A DNA stretch of 64,000 nt from Microbacterium testaceum StLB037 (GCF_900104345.1 NZ_FNJN01000001.1:496001-560000); one strand, 5' to 3'. Shown: positions 17,310 to 25,698, counted from the first letter of the stretch. Notes: generated by a model not told the origin, from the letters alone. A program made the numbers and translations.

Positions 17310-20300
17310 TTAGGCAAGAAGGTCAGACGGCCCCAGGTAGTCGAGCTCGACTACGTCTCCCGCTCCGATCGCGGTGACTTTCAGTAGCCCCTGACGGCGC
17401 GGGTTCAAGTGGGTAGTCAGTACTCCGGCTCGCTGGGCATCTGCCGCCTCGAGCACGGTTGTTTCGTCGGAGCGGGTGATTGCTCGGTACGGCTCGCCGG
17501 GGGTGGGCTGATAGCCAGGTATCCAACTCACCAAAGACTCGTGCACTTCGTGAATCCACGTTCGCTGACGGAGGGCGACAGTGCGGTTGGCGAAGCTCTT
17601 CCAGAGCTCGCGGGTGGTCGGTGTTGGCCAGGATGAGTCTCTAGCTGCGGCCTGTGTTGCCTCGGATATCATCCACTCGTGTAGCCCGCCTGGGGTTGTG
17701 AATGCAGCTTCGGTTGACTCCACCGCGACGAGCGCTCCCGACCGAGAGGCGAAGCCTGCTCGCATGAGCGTCGACGCGGCCCTGTTGAGTGTGCCGGCTT
17801 CCACACCAGCGACGCTCAGTTCGGTCTCTGGACTAAATAGATCCCAAGGGGATGCATCGGGGTTGGGGTGCGCTGCAGCACGGACGCGGACGGCTTCGAG
17901 TGCCCATGGGAGTCGGTACGCCAGGGTATCTTCGATGAACTCCGCAGTTTCGAGGCTGTCGTCGGCAGCGAGTTCCACAACTGGACGACCTCGCAGCCAC
18001 CCGACCAGGATCTCTTCCCAATTGTCGGGTTGAGACTTGGGAATGAAGGGGGAGATCTCGAACACGATCTTGGCGAAATGGACTATGGCGTTGATCGCTT
18101 GGTCGTTCATGCCGAGTTGGATGGCCGCTTCGGCGATTTGCAGGTGACGGTTGAGTTGCTCAGCATTCGAATCGAGTTCCTGGCCGGTCGCGAGGCCGAC
18201 ACCCGCCAGATAATAACCGCGCCGTTGATCCGGTGTCGTGCTCCGCCAGATAACGCCGGCTCGGGCCACGAGACCTGTCCGCAGGATGTCGCGCACCGGC
18301 TCCTGGTAGCGAGCAATTGTCCGTGCCCACAACGATGAAGCGAGAACTGTATCGAGCGCGGTGCCGAGATCCTGCTCCGTGACAGAGGAGTCGCTGAGCA
18401 GTCCGAGGATCGCGCAATCCAGGCTCGCGAGTTGGCCCGGCCAGAACTTCATGGCGTCGCTCGTGGTTTCTTCGTCTTCGGCGGGAATCACAGGGAAGGA
18501 CCAGTTGGCGAGCCCGGTGACGTACTCGGTGAAGTTGTCGCAGTCGATTTCTCCGAGACTGTCGGACATCCTCTGGAGCATGGTGGTGAGGAGTCGGACG
18601 AGTCCGCTCTGCATATCCCGCAGCTGCGAATCTTCGACCAGCCGCTCCCAGTTCTGTCGTGCTCGACGGGTGGGCTCGAACATCGGATGCAACACGAGTC
18701 CGGACGAATCGACGAACGCTCGTCCAGCTCGGCCCACAATGTTGCGGAATTCGGCGGCATCGATGATCGTCCGGTTTCGCCACAGACTATGGACTACTAG
18801 TGAACTTGCCGACAGGTTCAATCCCTGCGCCAGCGTGGGGGAGGGGACCGTAATTTTCAGCGCTCCCTGTTGCAGGAGCTTCTCGACTTCTTTCCGGTAG
18901 GGCCCGGGCAAAGAGCCGTGATGGATGGCGACGCCCATGCGTAGGCAGGCTAGGAGAGGATGGTCGGCCCCAAACCATTCTTGGCCGATGCTGAGTGCGG
19001 TGTTCAGGACGGTCGGGTCTCCGTCAAACACGCTGCGGAGTGCACCTTGCCGGGCCAGCTTGACGATCAGTTTGGCCAATGCGTTGACCGAGCTCTTGAG
19101 TGGGCAGAACACCAGGACGGTCTGGCCGTCATCGACGAGGCGCCAGGCGGTCGCCAGCGTGAGCTCTTGAGCGTCTTTCGGGAACGGGAGCTTGCGTTGC
19201 TTGCTCGGGACTGTCTCCGCGGTGAGGAACCGGGGGACATATGGTTCTTCACCGCCGACAGTGATGTTGAGCCTTGCATTGTTGTCGCGCCAGACAACCT
19301 CTCCGTATCGGAGAACGGTGGGACGCCAATCACTGCTGATCAGCCCATTGGGTTCGTCGTCTGTGAGCCAATCAACGAAATTCTTGACCTCATCACCCTC
19401 TGGCAGGATCGCTGAGAGACATATGATGCGCCGAGTCTTCGCGTCGGGGCGGCGAAGGAGCCGCTGAATCTGGACTTCGTATCGCACTTCCCGCTCGTTT
19501 GCTCCGATCATGTGTCCCTCGTCGAGCACGATCAGTCCGACGTCATCGAGTAGATCTGGATCGTTGCGCAAAGCGAAGTCGAGCTTCTCGGGAGTCGAGA
19601 CCACGATGTCGCGGTCCTGGAGGATGCTCTCGTCGACATCGCTGACCCCGATGGTGCCGTACAAGGAGGAGATGGTCTTGCCGAGAGGGACGAAGGTACG
19701 TTCCAGAGCGGTCTCGGTCTGTGCGGAGAGCGCGCGGAGCGGGGTGACGAACACCACACGTTTTCCCTCGGCCAGGGTCGCGAGGATGCATAGTTCTGCG
19801 ATGCGAGTCTTGCCTGCGCTCGTGGGCAGGGAGAGCACGAGGTTGTCTTGGGTATTGAGCACTCGTGACGCGGCTTCCAATTGGGAGGGCCAGAGGTCGA
19901 TTTCGGAGCGTTGTCGGCGGAAGAGCGAGGCGATGAATGTGGCGCGTAGGCGATCCCAGTCGCCAGCGTCCCCGCTTTCCGGCCCCATCGGCAGAACCAC
20001 GTGGAAGCTGGATTCCCACAGTCCCCGCAGCAGGTGAATCGCCAGCCGATGGCACCACCACTGCGGCACCATGCTCAAAGCGGCCGCACCGCGCATACCC
20101 ACCTCGAGTCGTGCAATGGCCTCCGTGAGGAGAGGTGGTTCGCCACGTTCGAACGCCAGCATTGCCACACTGATCGCACCCATGAACGCATCGGTCAATG
20201 CGGCATCGACGATGTCCAAGACATCGGCCTCGTCGTCGTTGTTTTCATCCGGGGCGAGCACCGAGCGCAACTCCTCGGCGAGGCTTGCGTCCGCGGCCCG

Positions 20301-20798
20301 TTCGTCCGCGCGGCTACCGGAGACGAGCGTCGTCAGGCCATCCAGGTCCCGGAGCATGAGTAGCACCAGGCATCTCTCGGTGGGGGAGGTGTTCTGATCG
20401 TTGCGCGTCGCCGTGAGAAGGGAATATGCCCGCGCTGAGAATCGAGCGAGATGAAAGCTAGCTGCGGCCACCACCCGGTGAAAGCCCAAGTCCGGTGTTA
20501 CCTCCCCGCGGGCGATGACTGATTCGATCGCTGTCGCCGCGTTCTCGAATGCCCGTCGAGATGCCTCGGCAGATCCCTCTAGATCGCTCAGTTCCAGTCC
20601 GTGCTCCAGAAGCGCATACCCGTAGGAGAGGAGGTCGTGGCTCAGCAGCACGTCAAATGGGGGAGCGTCCTCTGGGAGAACGCCTTCGCGCCATATCATT
20701 GCGCGCGCCTCCCCACGCGCAAGAAGCCGCCCACGGAAGCCTGGCGCCGTTGCCCGACCGATCGCTGCTTCGAGATCCTCAACGCGCCCGGGCATCAC
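17310..20798 (-). CDS. Hachiman/AbpAB-like large DEAD-box helicase (HamB-type)
   Basis: An 1162-residue superfamily 2 helicase. A helical N-terminal region of about 310 residues precedes the core. Motif I is LPTSAGKTRIAE (about 330), motif Ia VFVTPLRALSAQTE, motif II VLDEGHMIG (about 424), motif III LSAILP. The C-terminal RecA lobe has AIHHGSLPG, TLAQGLNL and RNIVGRAGRAF, Ski2-like features. A long C-terminal region of about 400 residues follows. It overlaps the nuclease gene upstream by 20 bases. That pairing, a DUF1837-like protein followed by a large helicase, is how Hachiman and AbpAB are built. Start is GTG 20798 or the ATG that follows it. Confidence 0.82.
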   Translation of the reverse strand: MMPGRVEDLEAAIGRATAPGFRGRLLARGEARAMIWREGVLPEDAPPFDVLLSHDLLSYGYALLEHGLELSDLEGSAEASRRAFENAATAIESVIARGEVTPDLGFHRVVAAASFHLARFSARAYSLLTATRNDQNTSPTERCLVLLMLRDLDGLTTLVSGSRADERAADASLAEELRSVLAPDENNDDEADVLDIVDAALTDAFMGAISVAMLAFERGEPPLLTEAIARLEVGMRGAAALSMVPQWWCHRLAIHLLRGLWESSFHVVLPMGPESGDAGDWDRLRATFIASLFRRQRSEIDLWPSQLEAASRVLNTQDNLVLSLPTSAGKTRIAELCILATLAEGKRVVFVTPLRALSAQTETALERTFVPLGKTISSLYGTIGVSDVDESILQDRDIVVSTPEKLDFALRNDPDLLDDVGLIVLDEGHMIGANEREVRYEVQIQRLLRRPDAKTRRIICLSAILPEGDEVKNFVDWLTDDEPNGLISSDWRPTVLRYGEVVWRDNNARLNITVGGEEPYVPRFLTAETVPSKQRKLPFPKDAQELTLATAWRLVDDGQTVLVFCPLKSSVNALAKLIVKLARQGALRSVFDGDPTVLNTALSIGQEWFGADHPLLACLRMGVAIHHGSLPGPYRKEVEKLLQQGALKITVPSPTLAQGLNLSASSLVVHSLWRNRTIIDAAEFRNIVGRAGRAFVDSSGLVLHPMFEPTRRARQNWERLVEDSQLRDMQSGLVRLLTTMLQRMSDSLGEIDCDNFTEYVTGLANWSFPVIPAEDEETTSDAMKFWPGQLASLDCAILGLLSDSSVTEQDLGTALDTVLASSLWARTIARYQEPVRDILRTGLVARAGVIWRSTTPDQRRGYYLAGVGLATGQELDSNAEQLNRHLQIAEAAIQLGMNDQAINAIVHFAKIVFEISPFIPKSQPDNWEEILVGWLRGRPVVELAADDSLETAEFIEDTLAYRLPWALEAVRVRAAAHPNPDASPWDLFSPETELSVAGVEAGTLNRAASTLMRAGFASRSGALVAVESTEAAFTTPGGLHEWMISEATQAAARDSSWPTPTTRELWKSFANRTVALRQRTWIHEVHESLVSWIPGYQPTPGEPYRAITRSDETTVLEAADAQRAGVLTTHLNPRRQGLLKVTAIGAGDVVELDYLGPSDLLA

Positions 20799-21552
20799 GG
20801 ATCACCTTCTCGAACACTCGACGGATGAATGCCTGGTGTTCTGGGACCTGCAGCCCCACACCGAGACGCCGGATCTTGCCCTTGTACGCCTCGGTGTGAT
20901 CGCGGAGCAACCCGAGAGAGTCGTTGCCAGAAAACGTGAATAGCAGGTGCAGTACATCGCCCGATCGAATACGTCCACGAAGCTGAGCCGCGAGGATTTT
21001 CATATGCAGCTTGGTTTCGCCCATTTCGCGCAGACGCGCGGCGACGAACATCAGCGCGTGGGGCGTCGGCAGGCCGTGCTCGCTCAGCAAGGCGGCTTCC
21101 GCCTCATTCAGTGTCGAAGTCGAGAGGCTCGCGCGACTTTTCGCCTCGCCCTTGAGAAACTCGAGCTTGACGTCGTCCACGATGCGAACGCCGAGGAGAT
21201 CGTCGCCGCGCATGGGCATTTCGCGGCTGTCCTTCCACCGTAGGCGTGCGATCATGCGGTATCCGAGTTCGCGCGCCACATACTGGGTGGCGAGGACCTC
21301 TCCGAGTTCGCCCGACCGGGTCCGCTTGCTTACCGGCAGCTTTCCGCTCAGAACCTCCGCCGCCTCCGGCTTGCCGAGCTCGCGTAGCACTGCGGCGATC
21401 TCATCCGCAGACACATAGTGACGAGGCACGGCGGCTGCAGCCCATTTCACCCCAGCATCAACCGCGACCTCGTCGGCTGGCACCATCCGCACAACTTTGT
21501 GAGAGCCAACGTTCTCCCGGGTGGTGGTCACCCATGTCTTAATTCGAGCCAT
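20779..21552 (-). CDS. Hachiman/AbpAB-like nuclease subunit (HamA-type, DUF1837-like)
   Basis: A 257-residue protein with a PD-(D/E)XK-like arrangement. Residues about 80-85 are GELGE, followed by a strand-helix and R-x2-K (ARLRWKDSRE), then RGDDLLGV (about 116-122) and FLKGEAKSR (about 132-140), giving a D...ExK nuclease core. This fits HamA, whose nuclease activity is unleashed when HamB engages damaged or phage DNA. The gene lies directly upstream of and overlapping the helicase. Family naming is from motif order and context; a profile search against DUF1837 would settle it. Confidence 0.78.
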   Translation of the reverse strand: MARIKTWVTTTRENVGSHKVVRMVPADEVAVDAGVKWAAAAVPRHYVSADEIAAVLRELGKPEAAEVLSGKLPVSKRTRSGELGEVLATQYVARELGYRMIARLRWKDSREMPMRGDDLLGVRIVDDVKLEFLKGEAKSRASLSTSTLNEAEAALLSEHGLPTPHALMFVAARLREMGETKLHMKILAAQLRGRIRSGDVLHLLFTFSGNDSLGLLRDHTEAYKGKIRRLGVGLQVPEHQAFIRRVFEKVIRDARAR

Positions 21553-21664
21553 TCGAACAGCCCTCCGAAATTGACCAGGTCAAAACGAGTCGTCCGGCCT
21601 GTGATTGCCCGAGGCCGGCCGCCGGTTGAGCGGACTGCTCATTCAAGTTCCCACCATTCATGGG

Positions 21665-22780
21665 TCAGACCGCCCGAAGGTTCGCTTGGCTGCGTGACCC
21701 AATTTGCGCATTTCCTTCGAGGGAGAACGTCACGAGTCCGAGCATGAGATCCCGGACGTCCTGTGCGCGCACGTCGAGCGCTCGAGCGATCTCGATGAAT
21801 CCTGCGCCTTGGCCACGCATATCGTTCATGACCTGCGTTAGCAGGCTGGAGCTTTCGGCGAGTAGGTCGGAGCCGGGCTCGCTTCGTCGGAAGCCAGCCA
21901 TCGAGAGTTGTTTCGCCAGTGTGCTGTAGGTCCAGTCTGAGATGACACCCAGTCGATGCGCGCGAAGATTGAGTGCCATTGCGCTCACGCGCCAGCGTCT
22001 CTTGAGCATCAGGATGTCCTCGAGCATCAAGTTGCCGCGGATCGCGCCGAGGACGTCGGCCCGCGGCATTAAGAAGGAACTGGCAAAGTCGTTCGCTGCC
22101 TGCTCTTTTTCCTTGCCGGGCTCAACATGCAACGACCCACCGTGCATGACGAGGTGCCCGAGTTCGTGTGCGAGGTCGAAACGTAGCCGTTCGGCGGACT
22201 TGTGCACGTTCAGGAAAATCACCGGTGTCGCCCCGTGTCGGAATGAGAACGCGTCGATGGCTTGAAGTGGCCCGCCGGCGGAGTAGACCTTGGTGCCCTT
22301 GGATTCGAGAAGCTGCAGGAGGTTTTTGATCGGTGCCACACCGAGACCCCATGCGCCGCGCAGTGCCTCGGCGGCTTGTTCGGGTGGCAGTGAGTTGTCG
22401 GAGTCGAGGAGATCCTGGAGTTCTGGAACCTCTGGAGCCGGCGCCCTATATGTCGCTTCGATCCAGTCCGACAGCTCGATCGCTAGTGTCGACAGGCTTC
22501 GTGCTGTCGCCTCGTCCTTCTTCGCGAGTCGCGACGTCGCCCGAAAATGGAAAGCATCCGACGGCGGAAGTGCCGTGACCGGGCGGTAGAAGAAGTCGAC
22601 CGGAAAGTTGAGGACGCGCGCGAACTCACGAACAAGCTCCGGACTCGGTGTCTTCTTAGTGTTCTCGGCTTGAGACACCCAAGGCGCGGTCGTGCCCGCT
22701 TCCGTGGCGAGCGCCGTTGCGGTCATCTGTCGGATGGCGCGCGCCATCTCAAGGCGTGCGGGAATGAAGGTAGTGCTCAT
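21665..22780 (-). CDS. XRE-type HTH protein fused to an ImmA/IrrE metallopeptidase
   Basis: A 371-residue two-domain protein. Residues about 5-65 form an XRE helix-turn-helix (LEMARAIRQMTATALATEAG, then WVSQAEN). The peptidase domain has the zinc motif AHELGHLVMHG (about 204-214) and the downstream EKEQAANDFASSFLMP (third ligand Glu), the usual ImmA/IrrE signature. Relatives of this type control phage and ICE genes by cleaving or acting as repressors when DNA is damaged. Here it is co-directional with, and 112 bases upstream of, the nuclease-helicase pair, and 18 bases downstream of an unknown gene, so it probably regulates or triggers that module. Confidence 0.85.
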   Translation of the reverse strand: MSTTFIPARLEMARAIRQMTATALATEAGTTAPWVSQAENTKKTPSPELVREFARVLNFPVDFFYRPVTALPPSDAFHFRATSRLAKKDEATARSLSTLAIELSDWIEATYRAPAPEVPELQDLLDSDNSLPPEQAAEALRGAWGLGVAPIKNLLQLLESKGTKVYSAGGPLQAIDAFSFRHGATPVIFLNVHKSAERLRFDLAHELGHLVMHGGSLHVEPGKEKEQAANDFASSFLMPRADVLGAIRGNLMLEDILMLKRRWRVSAMALNLRAHRLGVISDWTYSTLAKQLSMAGFRRSEPGSDLLAESSSLLTQVMNDMRGQGAGFIEIARALDVRAQDVRDLMLGLVTFSLEGNAQIGSRSQANLRAV

Positions 22781-22798
22781 CGCGGGGAACCCGGCGCC

Positions 22799-23434
22799 TT
22801 AGCGCCGTGCGACGGTGAAGCCGAAGCCCTCGTCTTCTTCGGTGTCTTCCTCGAACGAGAACGCACCGAGCGCTAGGTCGAACGGCGGGAAGATGATCCG
22901 CTCCGACCAGCTGTCGATCTGCTTCCCGGCCATCGAGGTCGGACGAGACAGCTCCAAGAAAACCATGCCATCACGTTCGTTATAGAGCAGGATCCAGAAG
23001 TACTTGACGTCGATTTCGCCACCGTCGTCGGTCGGCTGGCCGAACATGGCCATCTGGCCGTTCTCGTCCACGCGACGCGCAAAGGCCGAGCCCTTCGGGT
23101 TCTTGGTGCTCGGCGTGCCCCAGGCGACGCCGGTGAACTCGTCGCCACTACTGGCGATCAGTCCGAGGTTGAGATCAGTCTGAGAGAAGTAGGGCAGGTT
23201 CTGCGGGTCTGAACGCTTCCAGTTGAGCTGGAGCAGCATGAGTTGCTCGTGAATTACCTCGACGGTGCGGTACCAGCGCGTCATATTGGGTGCAGACTTC
23301 GGCGCGCCCTTCGAGTAGGTACGACTCTCCGCAGCGCCCACCGCGACGGCACGCTCGAAGACAGTCGCTTGGAGACGCATTGGGGACAGGTGGCGCACGA
23401 GATCCTCGCGGGTCTTGGGGGTGTGAATCGCCAT
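22799..23434 (-). CDS. Unrecognised 211-residue protein heading the Hachiman-like operon
   Basis: I do not recognise this protein. The ATG at 23434 has a GAGAGGA ribosome binding site; an upstream open frame to 23557 lacks one. It is soluble by appearance, with a helical N-terminal half (TREDLVRHLSPMRLQ, TRWYRTVEVIHEQLMLLQLNW) and a strand-rich C-terminal half (YFWILLYNERDGMVFLELSRP), ending in an acidic stretch (EEDTEEDEG). No catalytic motif is evident. It lies 18 bases ahead of the HTH-ImmA/IrrE gene and is the first gene of the operon, so a partner, target or effector role with that protein is the best guess. Confidence 0.65.
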   Translation of the reverse strand: MAIHTPKTREDLVRHLSPMRLQATVFERAVAVGAAESRTYSKGAPKSAPNMTRWYRTVEVIHEQLMLLQLNWKRSDPQNLPYFSQTDLNLGLIASSGDEFTGVAWGTPSTKNPKGSAFARRVDENGQMAMFGQPTDDGGEIDVKYFWILLYNERDGMVFLELSRPTSMAGKQIDSWSERIIFPPFDLALGAFSFEEDTEEDEGFGFTVARR

Positions 23435-23844
23435 GGCGGTTCCTCTCTCGCGGCCGGTGGTGAGCCCCACTCTAGCGGGCAAGTTAAAGAAATGCCACAT
23501 CAAGTCAGGGGCGGCGTGTTGCAGCTTCCAGCTCGGGAACGGAGGCTCCTCGCCCAAGATCGCAGCAGGGAACTGCGTTCACCATGACAAGTCCGACCCT
23601 GGGTCCGGCGATCGTTGGACTCGAGCTGCTTGGGCGGTGTCGATGGTTCGGTAGACCAGGCGGTCGCCATCGATCGTTCCCGTGTGCTTACCGGAGGAGT
23701 CGAAGATCGGATAACGGCAGGCGGGAGTGCGTCAGCAGGCGTGGCTGGACTCTATGTGTCGGAGGGCAGCCGTAGCGTAGGTAGTGGGATCAAGTGCTGC
23801 CCAGGCGGTAATCATCCTTCGTGTGTGATCGAGTCAGGAGTACC
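23435..23844. promoter_or_regulatory. Divergent control region between the Hachiman-like operon and the TIR gene
   Basis: A 410-base gap with no convincing gene on either strand. It must hold promoters for both divergent units. An AT-richer patch near 23478-23497 (AAGTTAAAGAAATG) is the most promoter-like part for the leftward operon. The open frames crossing the gap lack ribosome binding sites and family resemblance. It is a candidate operator region for the HTH-ImmA/IrrE protein, which is inference only. Confidence 0.4.
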
Positions 23845-24759
23845 GTGTTGAATACCAGCATGAGCGATACCCGCTCTGTCTTTGTCGTTCACGGGCGCAA
23901 TGAGGCGCTGCGTAAGGCGATGTTTGACTTTCTGCGGAGCATTAATCTGTCGCCGATGGAGTGGACGTCCGCGGTCGAACTGACTGGCGAAGGTTCTCCA
24001 TACATCGGGCAGGTACTCGACGCGGCCTTCGAACATGCCACGGCGATCATTGTGCTCATGACGCCCGACGAAGTCGCCTATCTCCAGCCCCGCTACGGCC
24101 ATAGTGAAGGCGACATTGAGACGTTGCCTGCGCCACAGGCGCGCCCGAACGTGCTGTTCGAGGCAGGCATGGCGCTCGGGCGTGACGCCAAACGCACCGT
24201 ACTGGTCGAGATCGGCGAGGTACGCCCATTCAGCGACGTCGCGGGTCGCCACGCAATTCGCCTGACCAACTCGACAGCCAGCCGTCAGGCGCTCGCGGCT
24301 CGACTCAAAACTGCCGGCTGTGATGTCGACCTGACCGGCACGGACTGGCACACCACAGGAGACTTCACGGCGCCACCTCCGCCCGGAGACGGCCTGACGC
24401 TCGGACGACGGCTGCCGAGCAGCGCTCCGGCCCGGAAAGCTCTCGACTTCGATCTCAAATACTTCAACAAAGGTGGCAACCGAATCGACAAGCTTCAGGT
24501 GATCAACCGGGGAACCGAGACGGCTTACGAGGTGACGCTTGCTGTGCCCGAGAATGCGTCTCTCGACATGCGCTCGAACGGCAACCCTGTGATCCCGAAG
24601 ATCCCTGGCGGGGGCAGGTCGGTCACCATCGATGTGATGAGCTACCGCCGTTTCATGGGCAACGGTGGTAAGGACGACACTTTTGATGTCACCATCGATG
24701 CTCGCACCGATGGTGGCGAGCAGGTCACCCAGGACGTGTTCCTCGATCTGAACGGATAA
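23845..24759 (+). CDS. TIR-like (CAP12-type) protein with C-terminal beta-rich domain
   Basis: A 304-residue protein. The N-terminal 130 residues match the TIR-like nucleotide-binding family found as effectors in CBASS, Pycsar and related systems: SVFVVHGRNEALRKAMFDFL, a central [14 protein letters not shown], and NVLFEAGMALG, whose Glu is the expected NADase catalytic residue. The C-terminal part (about 200-304) is strand-rich, with regular hydrophobic alternation, like an immunoglobulin-type or sensor domain. No cyclase gene is adjacent. Start chosen at GTG 23845 because AGGAG precedes it by 5 bases; GTG 23821 and ATG 23860 are alternatives. The next gene starts 5 bases after its stop, so the two form an operon. 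Confidence 0.8.
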   Translation: MLNTSMSDTRSVFVVHGRNEALRKAMFDFLRSINLSPMEWTSAVELTGEGSPYIGQVLDAAFEHATAIIVLMTPDEVAYLQPRYGHSEGDIETLPAPQARPNVLFEAGMALGRDAKRTVLVEIGEVRPFSDVAGRHAIRLTNSTASRQALAARLKTAGCDVDLTGTDWHTTGDFTAPPPPGDGLTLGRRLPSSAPARKALDFDLKYFNKGGNRIDKLQVINRGTETAYEVTLAVPENASLDMRSNGNPVIPKIPGGGRSVTIDVMSYRRFMGNGGKDDTFDVTIDARTDGGEQVTQDVFLDLNG

Positions 24760-24764
24760 CGACA

Positions 24765-25232
24765 TTGGATGAAGAGATTCGAATCCCCGTGAGTCTGCCG
24801 CTAGACAGCGACGGCTTCCTTCGCCGCGAGTGCCCGAGCTGTGAGCGAGAGTTCAAGTGGTTCAGTCACAATGAGGGTGACCCGAATGCCGAGCCGGCGA
24901 CACAGTATTTCTGCCCGCTTTGTGGTGAGCCGTCTGGCCTCGATTCGTGGTGGACACCGGCGCAACTCGAGTACGGGTACGGCAGTGCAGGGGGCGCCAT
25001 TGATCAGGTCGTCAAGGATGCAATGTCGGATCTGTTCAAGGGCATGAAGGGCTTCACTTACAAGCCGAACTCGTCATTCAGCTTGGACATCGAGACGCCC
25101 GACTCGCTTGTCGAGCCGGATGACATGGTGATGGTTGAGCCGCCGTGCCACCCGAATGAACCGCTGAAGGTGCCCGAGGATTCGACTAGCCGAGTGCATT
25201 GCCTGGTATGCGGAACGGTATTCGCGGTATAG
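24765..25232 (+). CDS. Double zinc-ribbon protein paired with the TIR-like gene
   Basis: A 155-residue protein, TTG start at 24765, 5 bases after the TIR stop. Residues about 20-55 hold CPSCEREFKW and YFCPLCGEP, one zinc ribbon. The last 30 residues hold PPCHPNEP and VHCLVCG, a second one. Between them is a loop without recognisable motifs. No catalytic signature is seen. Tight coupling to the TIR gene suggests a sensor, regulator or binding partner, for instance one that recognises nucleic acid or protein through the ribbons; this is inference. It is the last gene of the island. Confidence 0.68.
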   Translation: MDEEIRIPVSLPLDSDGFLRRECPSCEREFKWFSHNEGDPNAEPATQYFCPLCGEPSGLDSWWTPAQLEYGYGSAGGAIDQVVKDAMSDLFKGMKGFTYKPNSSFSLDIETPDSLVEPDDMVMVEPPCHPNEPLKVPEDSTSRVHCLVCGTVFAV

Positions 25233-25402
25233 AAGAACACCGTCGTTCTGGTCGCCGCCGGGAACCTGAGATCTCGAACCCACCGGCGTAATAGGCGGAG
25301 CGCGACGCTGAGCGCCTTTCTAGGGTGGTTTCGTGACGTGCTCTGCATGATCTGACCCGCGGAAACACACAGTTTTCGGTGAGATTTGAACCGTTTGGAC
25401 GC

Positions 25403-25445
25403 CTGGGGGTCAAGGGGTCGCAGGTTCAAATCCTGTCATCCCGAC
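25403..25445 (+). pseudogene. 3' half of the split host tRNA-Pro(GGG), right attachment site
   Basis: It starts at CTGGGGG and continues TCAAGG, the T arm CAGG-TTCAAAT-CCTG, then the acceptor strand CATCCCG and AC. It differs at two positions from the 3' end of the element's own tRNA-Pro (5569-5610) but pairs perfectly with the 5' half at 5445-5483. It marks the right end of the element. No tRNA can be made from it where it lies. Confidence 0.88.
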
Positions 25446-25450
25446 GGAAT

Positions 25451-25479
25451 GGGTCGGAACTCGCAAGAGTTTCCGGCCC
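25451..25479 (+). terminator. Terminator of the original tRNA-Pro
   Basis: GGGTCGGAACTC and GAGTTTCCGGCCC form a hairpin with a GCAA loop, 6 bases past the tRNA 3' half, followed by TTCGTCGTTTC. It was separated from its promoter when the element inserted. Confidence 0.7.
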
Positions 25480-25539
25480 TTCGTCGTTTCTCGGGGGTGT
25501 CCGAGAGGTCGTCACTATGTCGCTCATAGGGTGAGCCCC

Positions 25540-25698
25540 ATGTTCGATTTCGACGAATTCATGATCGCCCTCCCGTCCACTGTGATCATCGGTGGGATCT
25601 CGGCCCTGGTGTCGTGGCTCGTCATTCGCGGAGCGGTTCTCTCCGCGTTACGCAAGTACCGCCGGGAACAGATGGAGGGGCATTCGGAGCAGCTCTGA
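25540..25698 (+). CDS. Small single-span membrane protein
   Basis: A 52-residue ORF starting ATG 25540. One membrane segment runs over about residues 9-30 (IALPSTVIIGGISALVSW and on), followed by a basic cytoplasmic tail (RKYRREQ). The start has only a weak upstream purine stretch (GGGTGAG). The composition is typical of real small membrane proteins in this group. Function unknown. Confidence 0.5.
   Translation: MFDFDEFMIALPSTVIIGGISALVSWLVIRGAVLSALRKYRREQMEGHSEQL

Larger units (their letters stand above)
5484..25402. mobile_element. Integrated mobilisable element / defence island in tRNA-Pro(GGG)
   Basis: About 19.9 kb bounded by the two halves of one tRNA-Pro; the shared core is CTGGGGG in the anticodon loop (5477-5483 and 25403-25409). 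It carries a MobF relaxase, a decayed integrase remnant near the left end, and three defence modules. No coupling protein or type IV secretion genes are visible, so it looks like an integrative mobilisable element rather than a full ICE. The backbone 7-mer GGATGCC/GGCATCC is almost missing inside (I noticed one, near 9539). The left end supplies a complete replacement tRNA-Pro. Without an intact integrase, the element may now be fixed. Confidence 0.85.
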
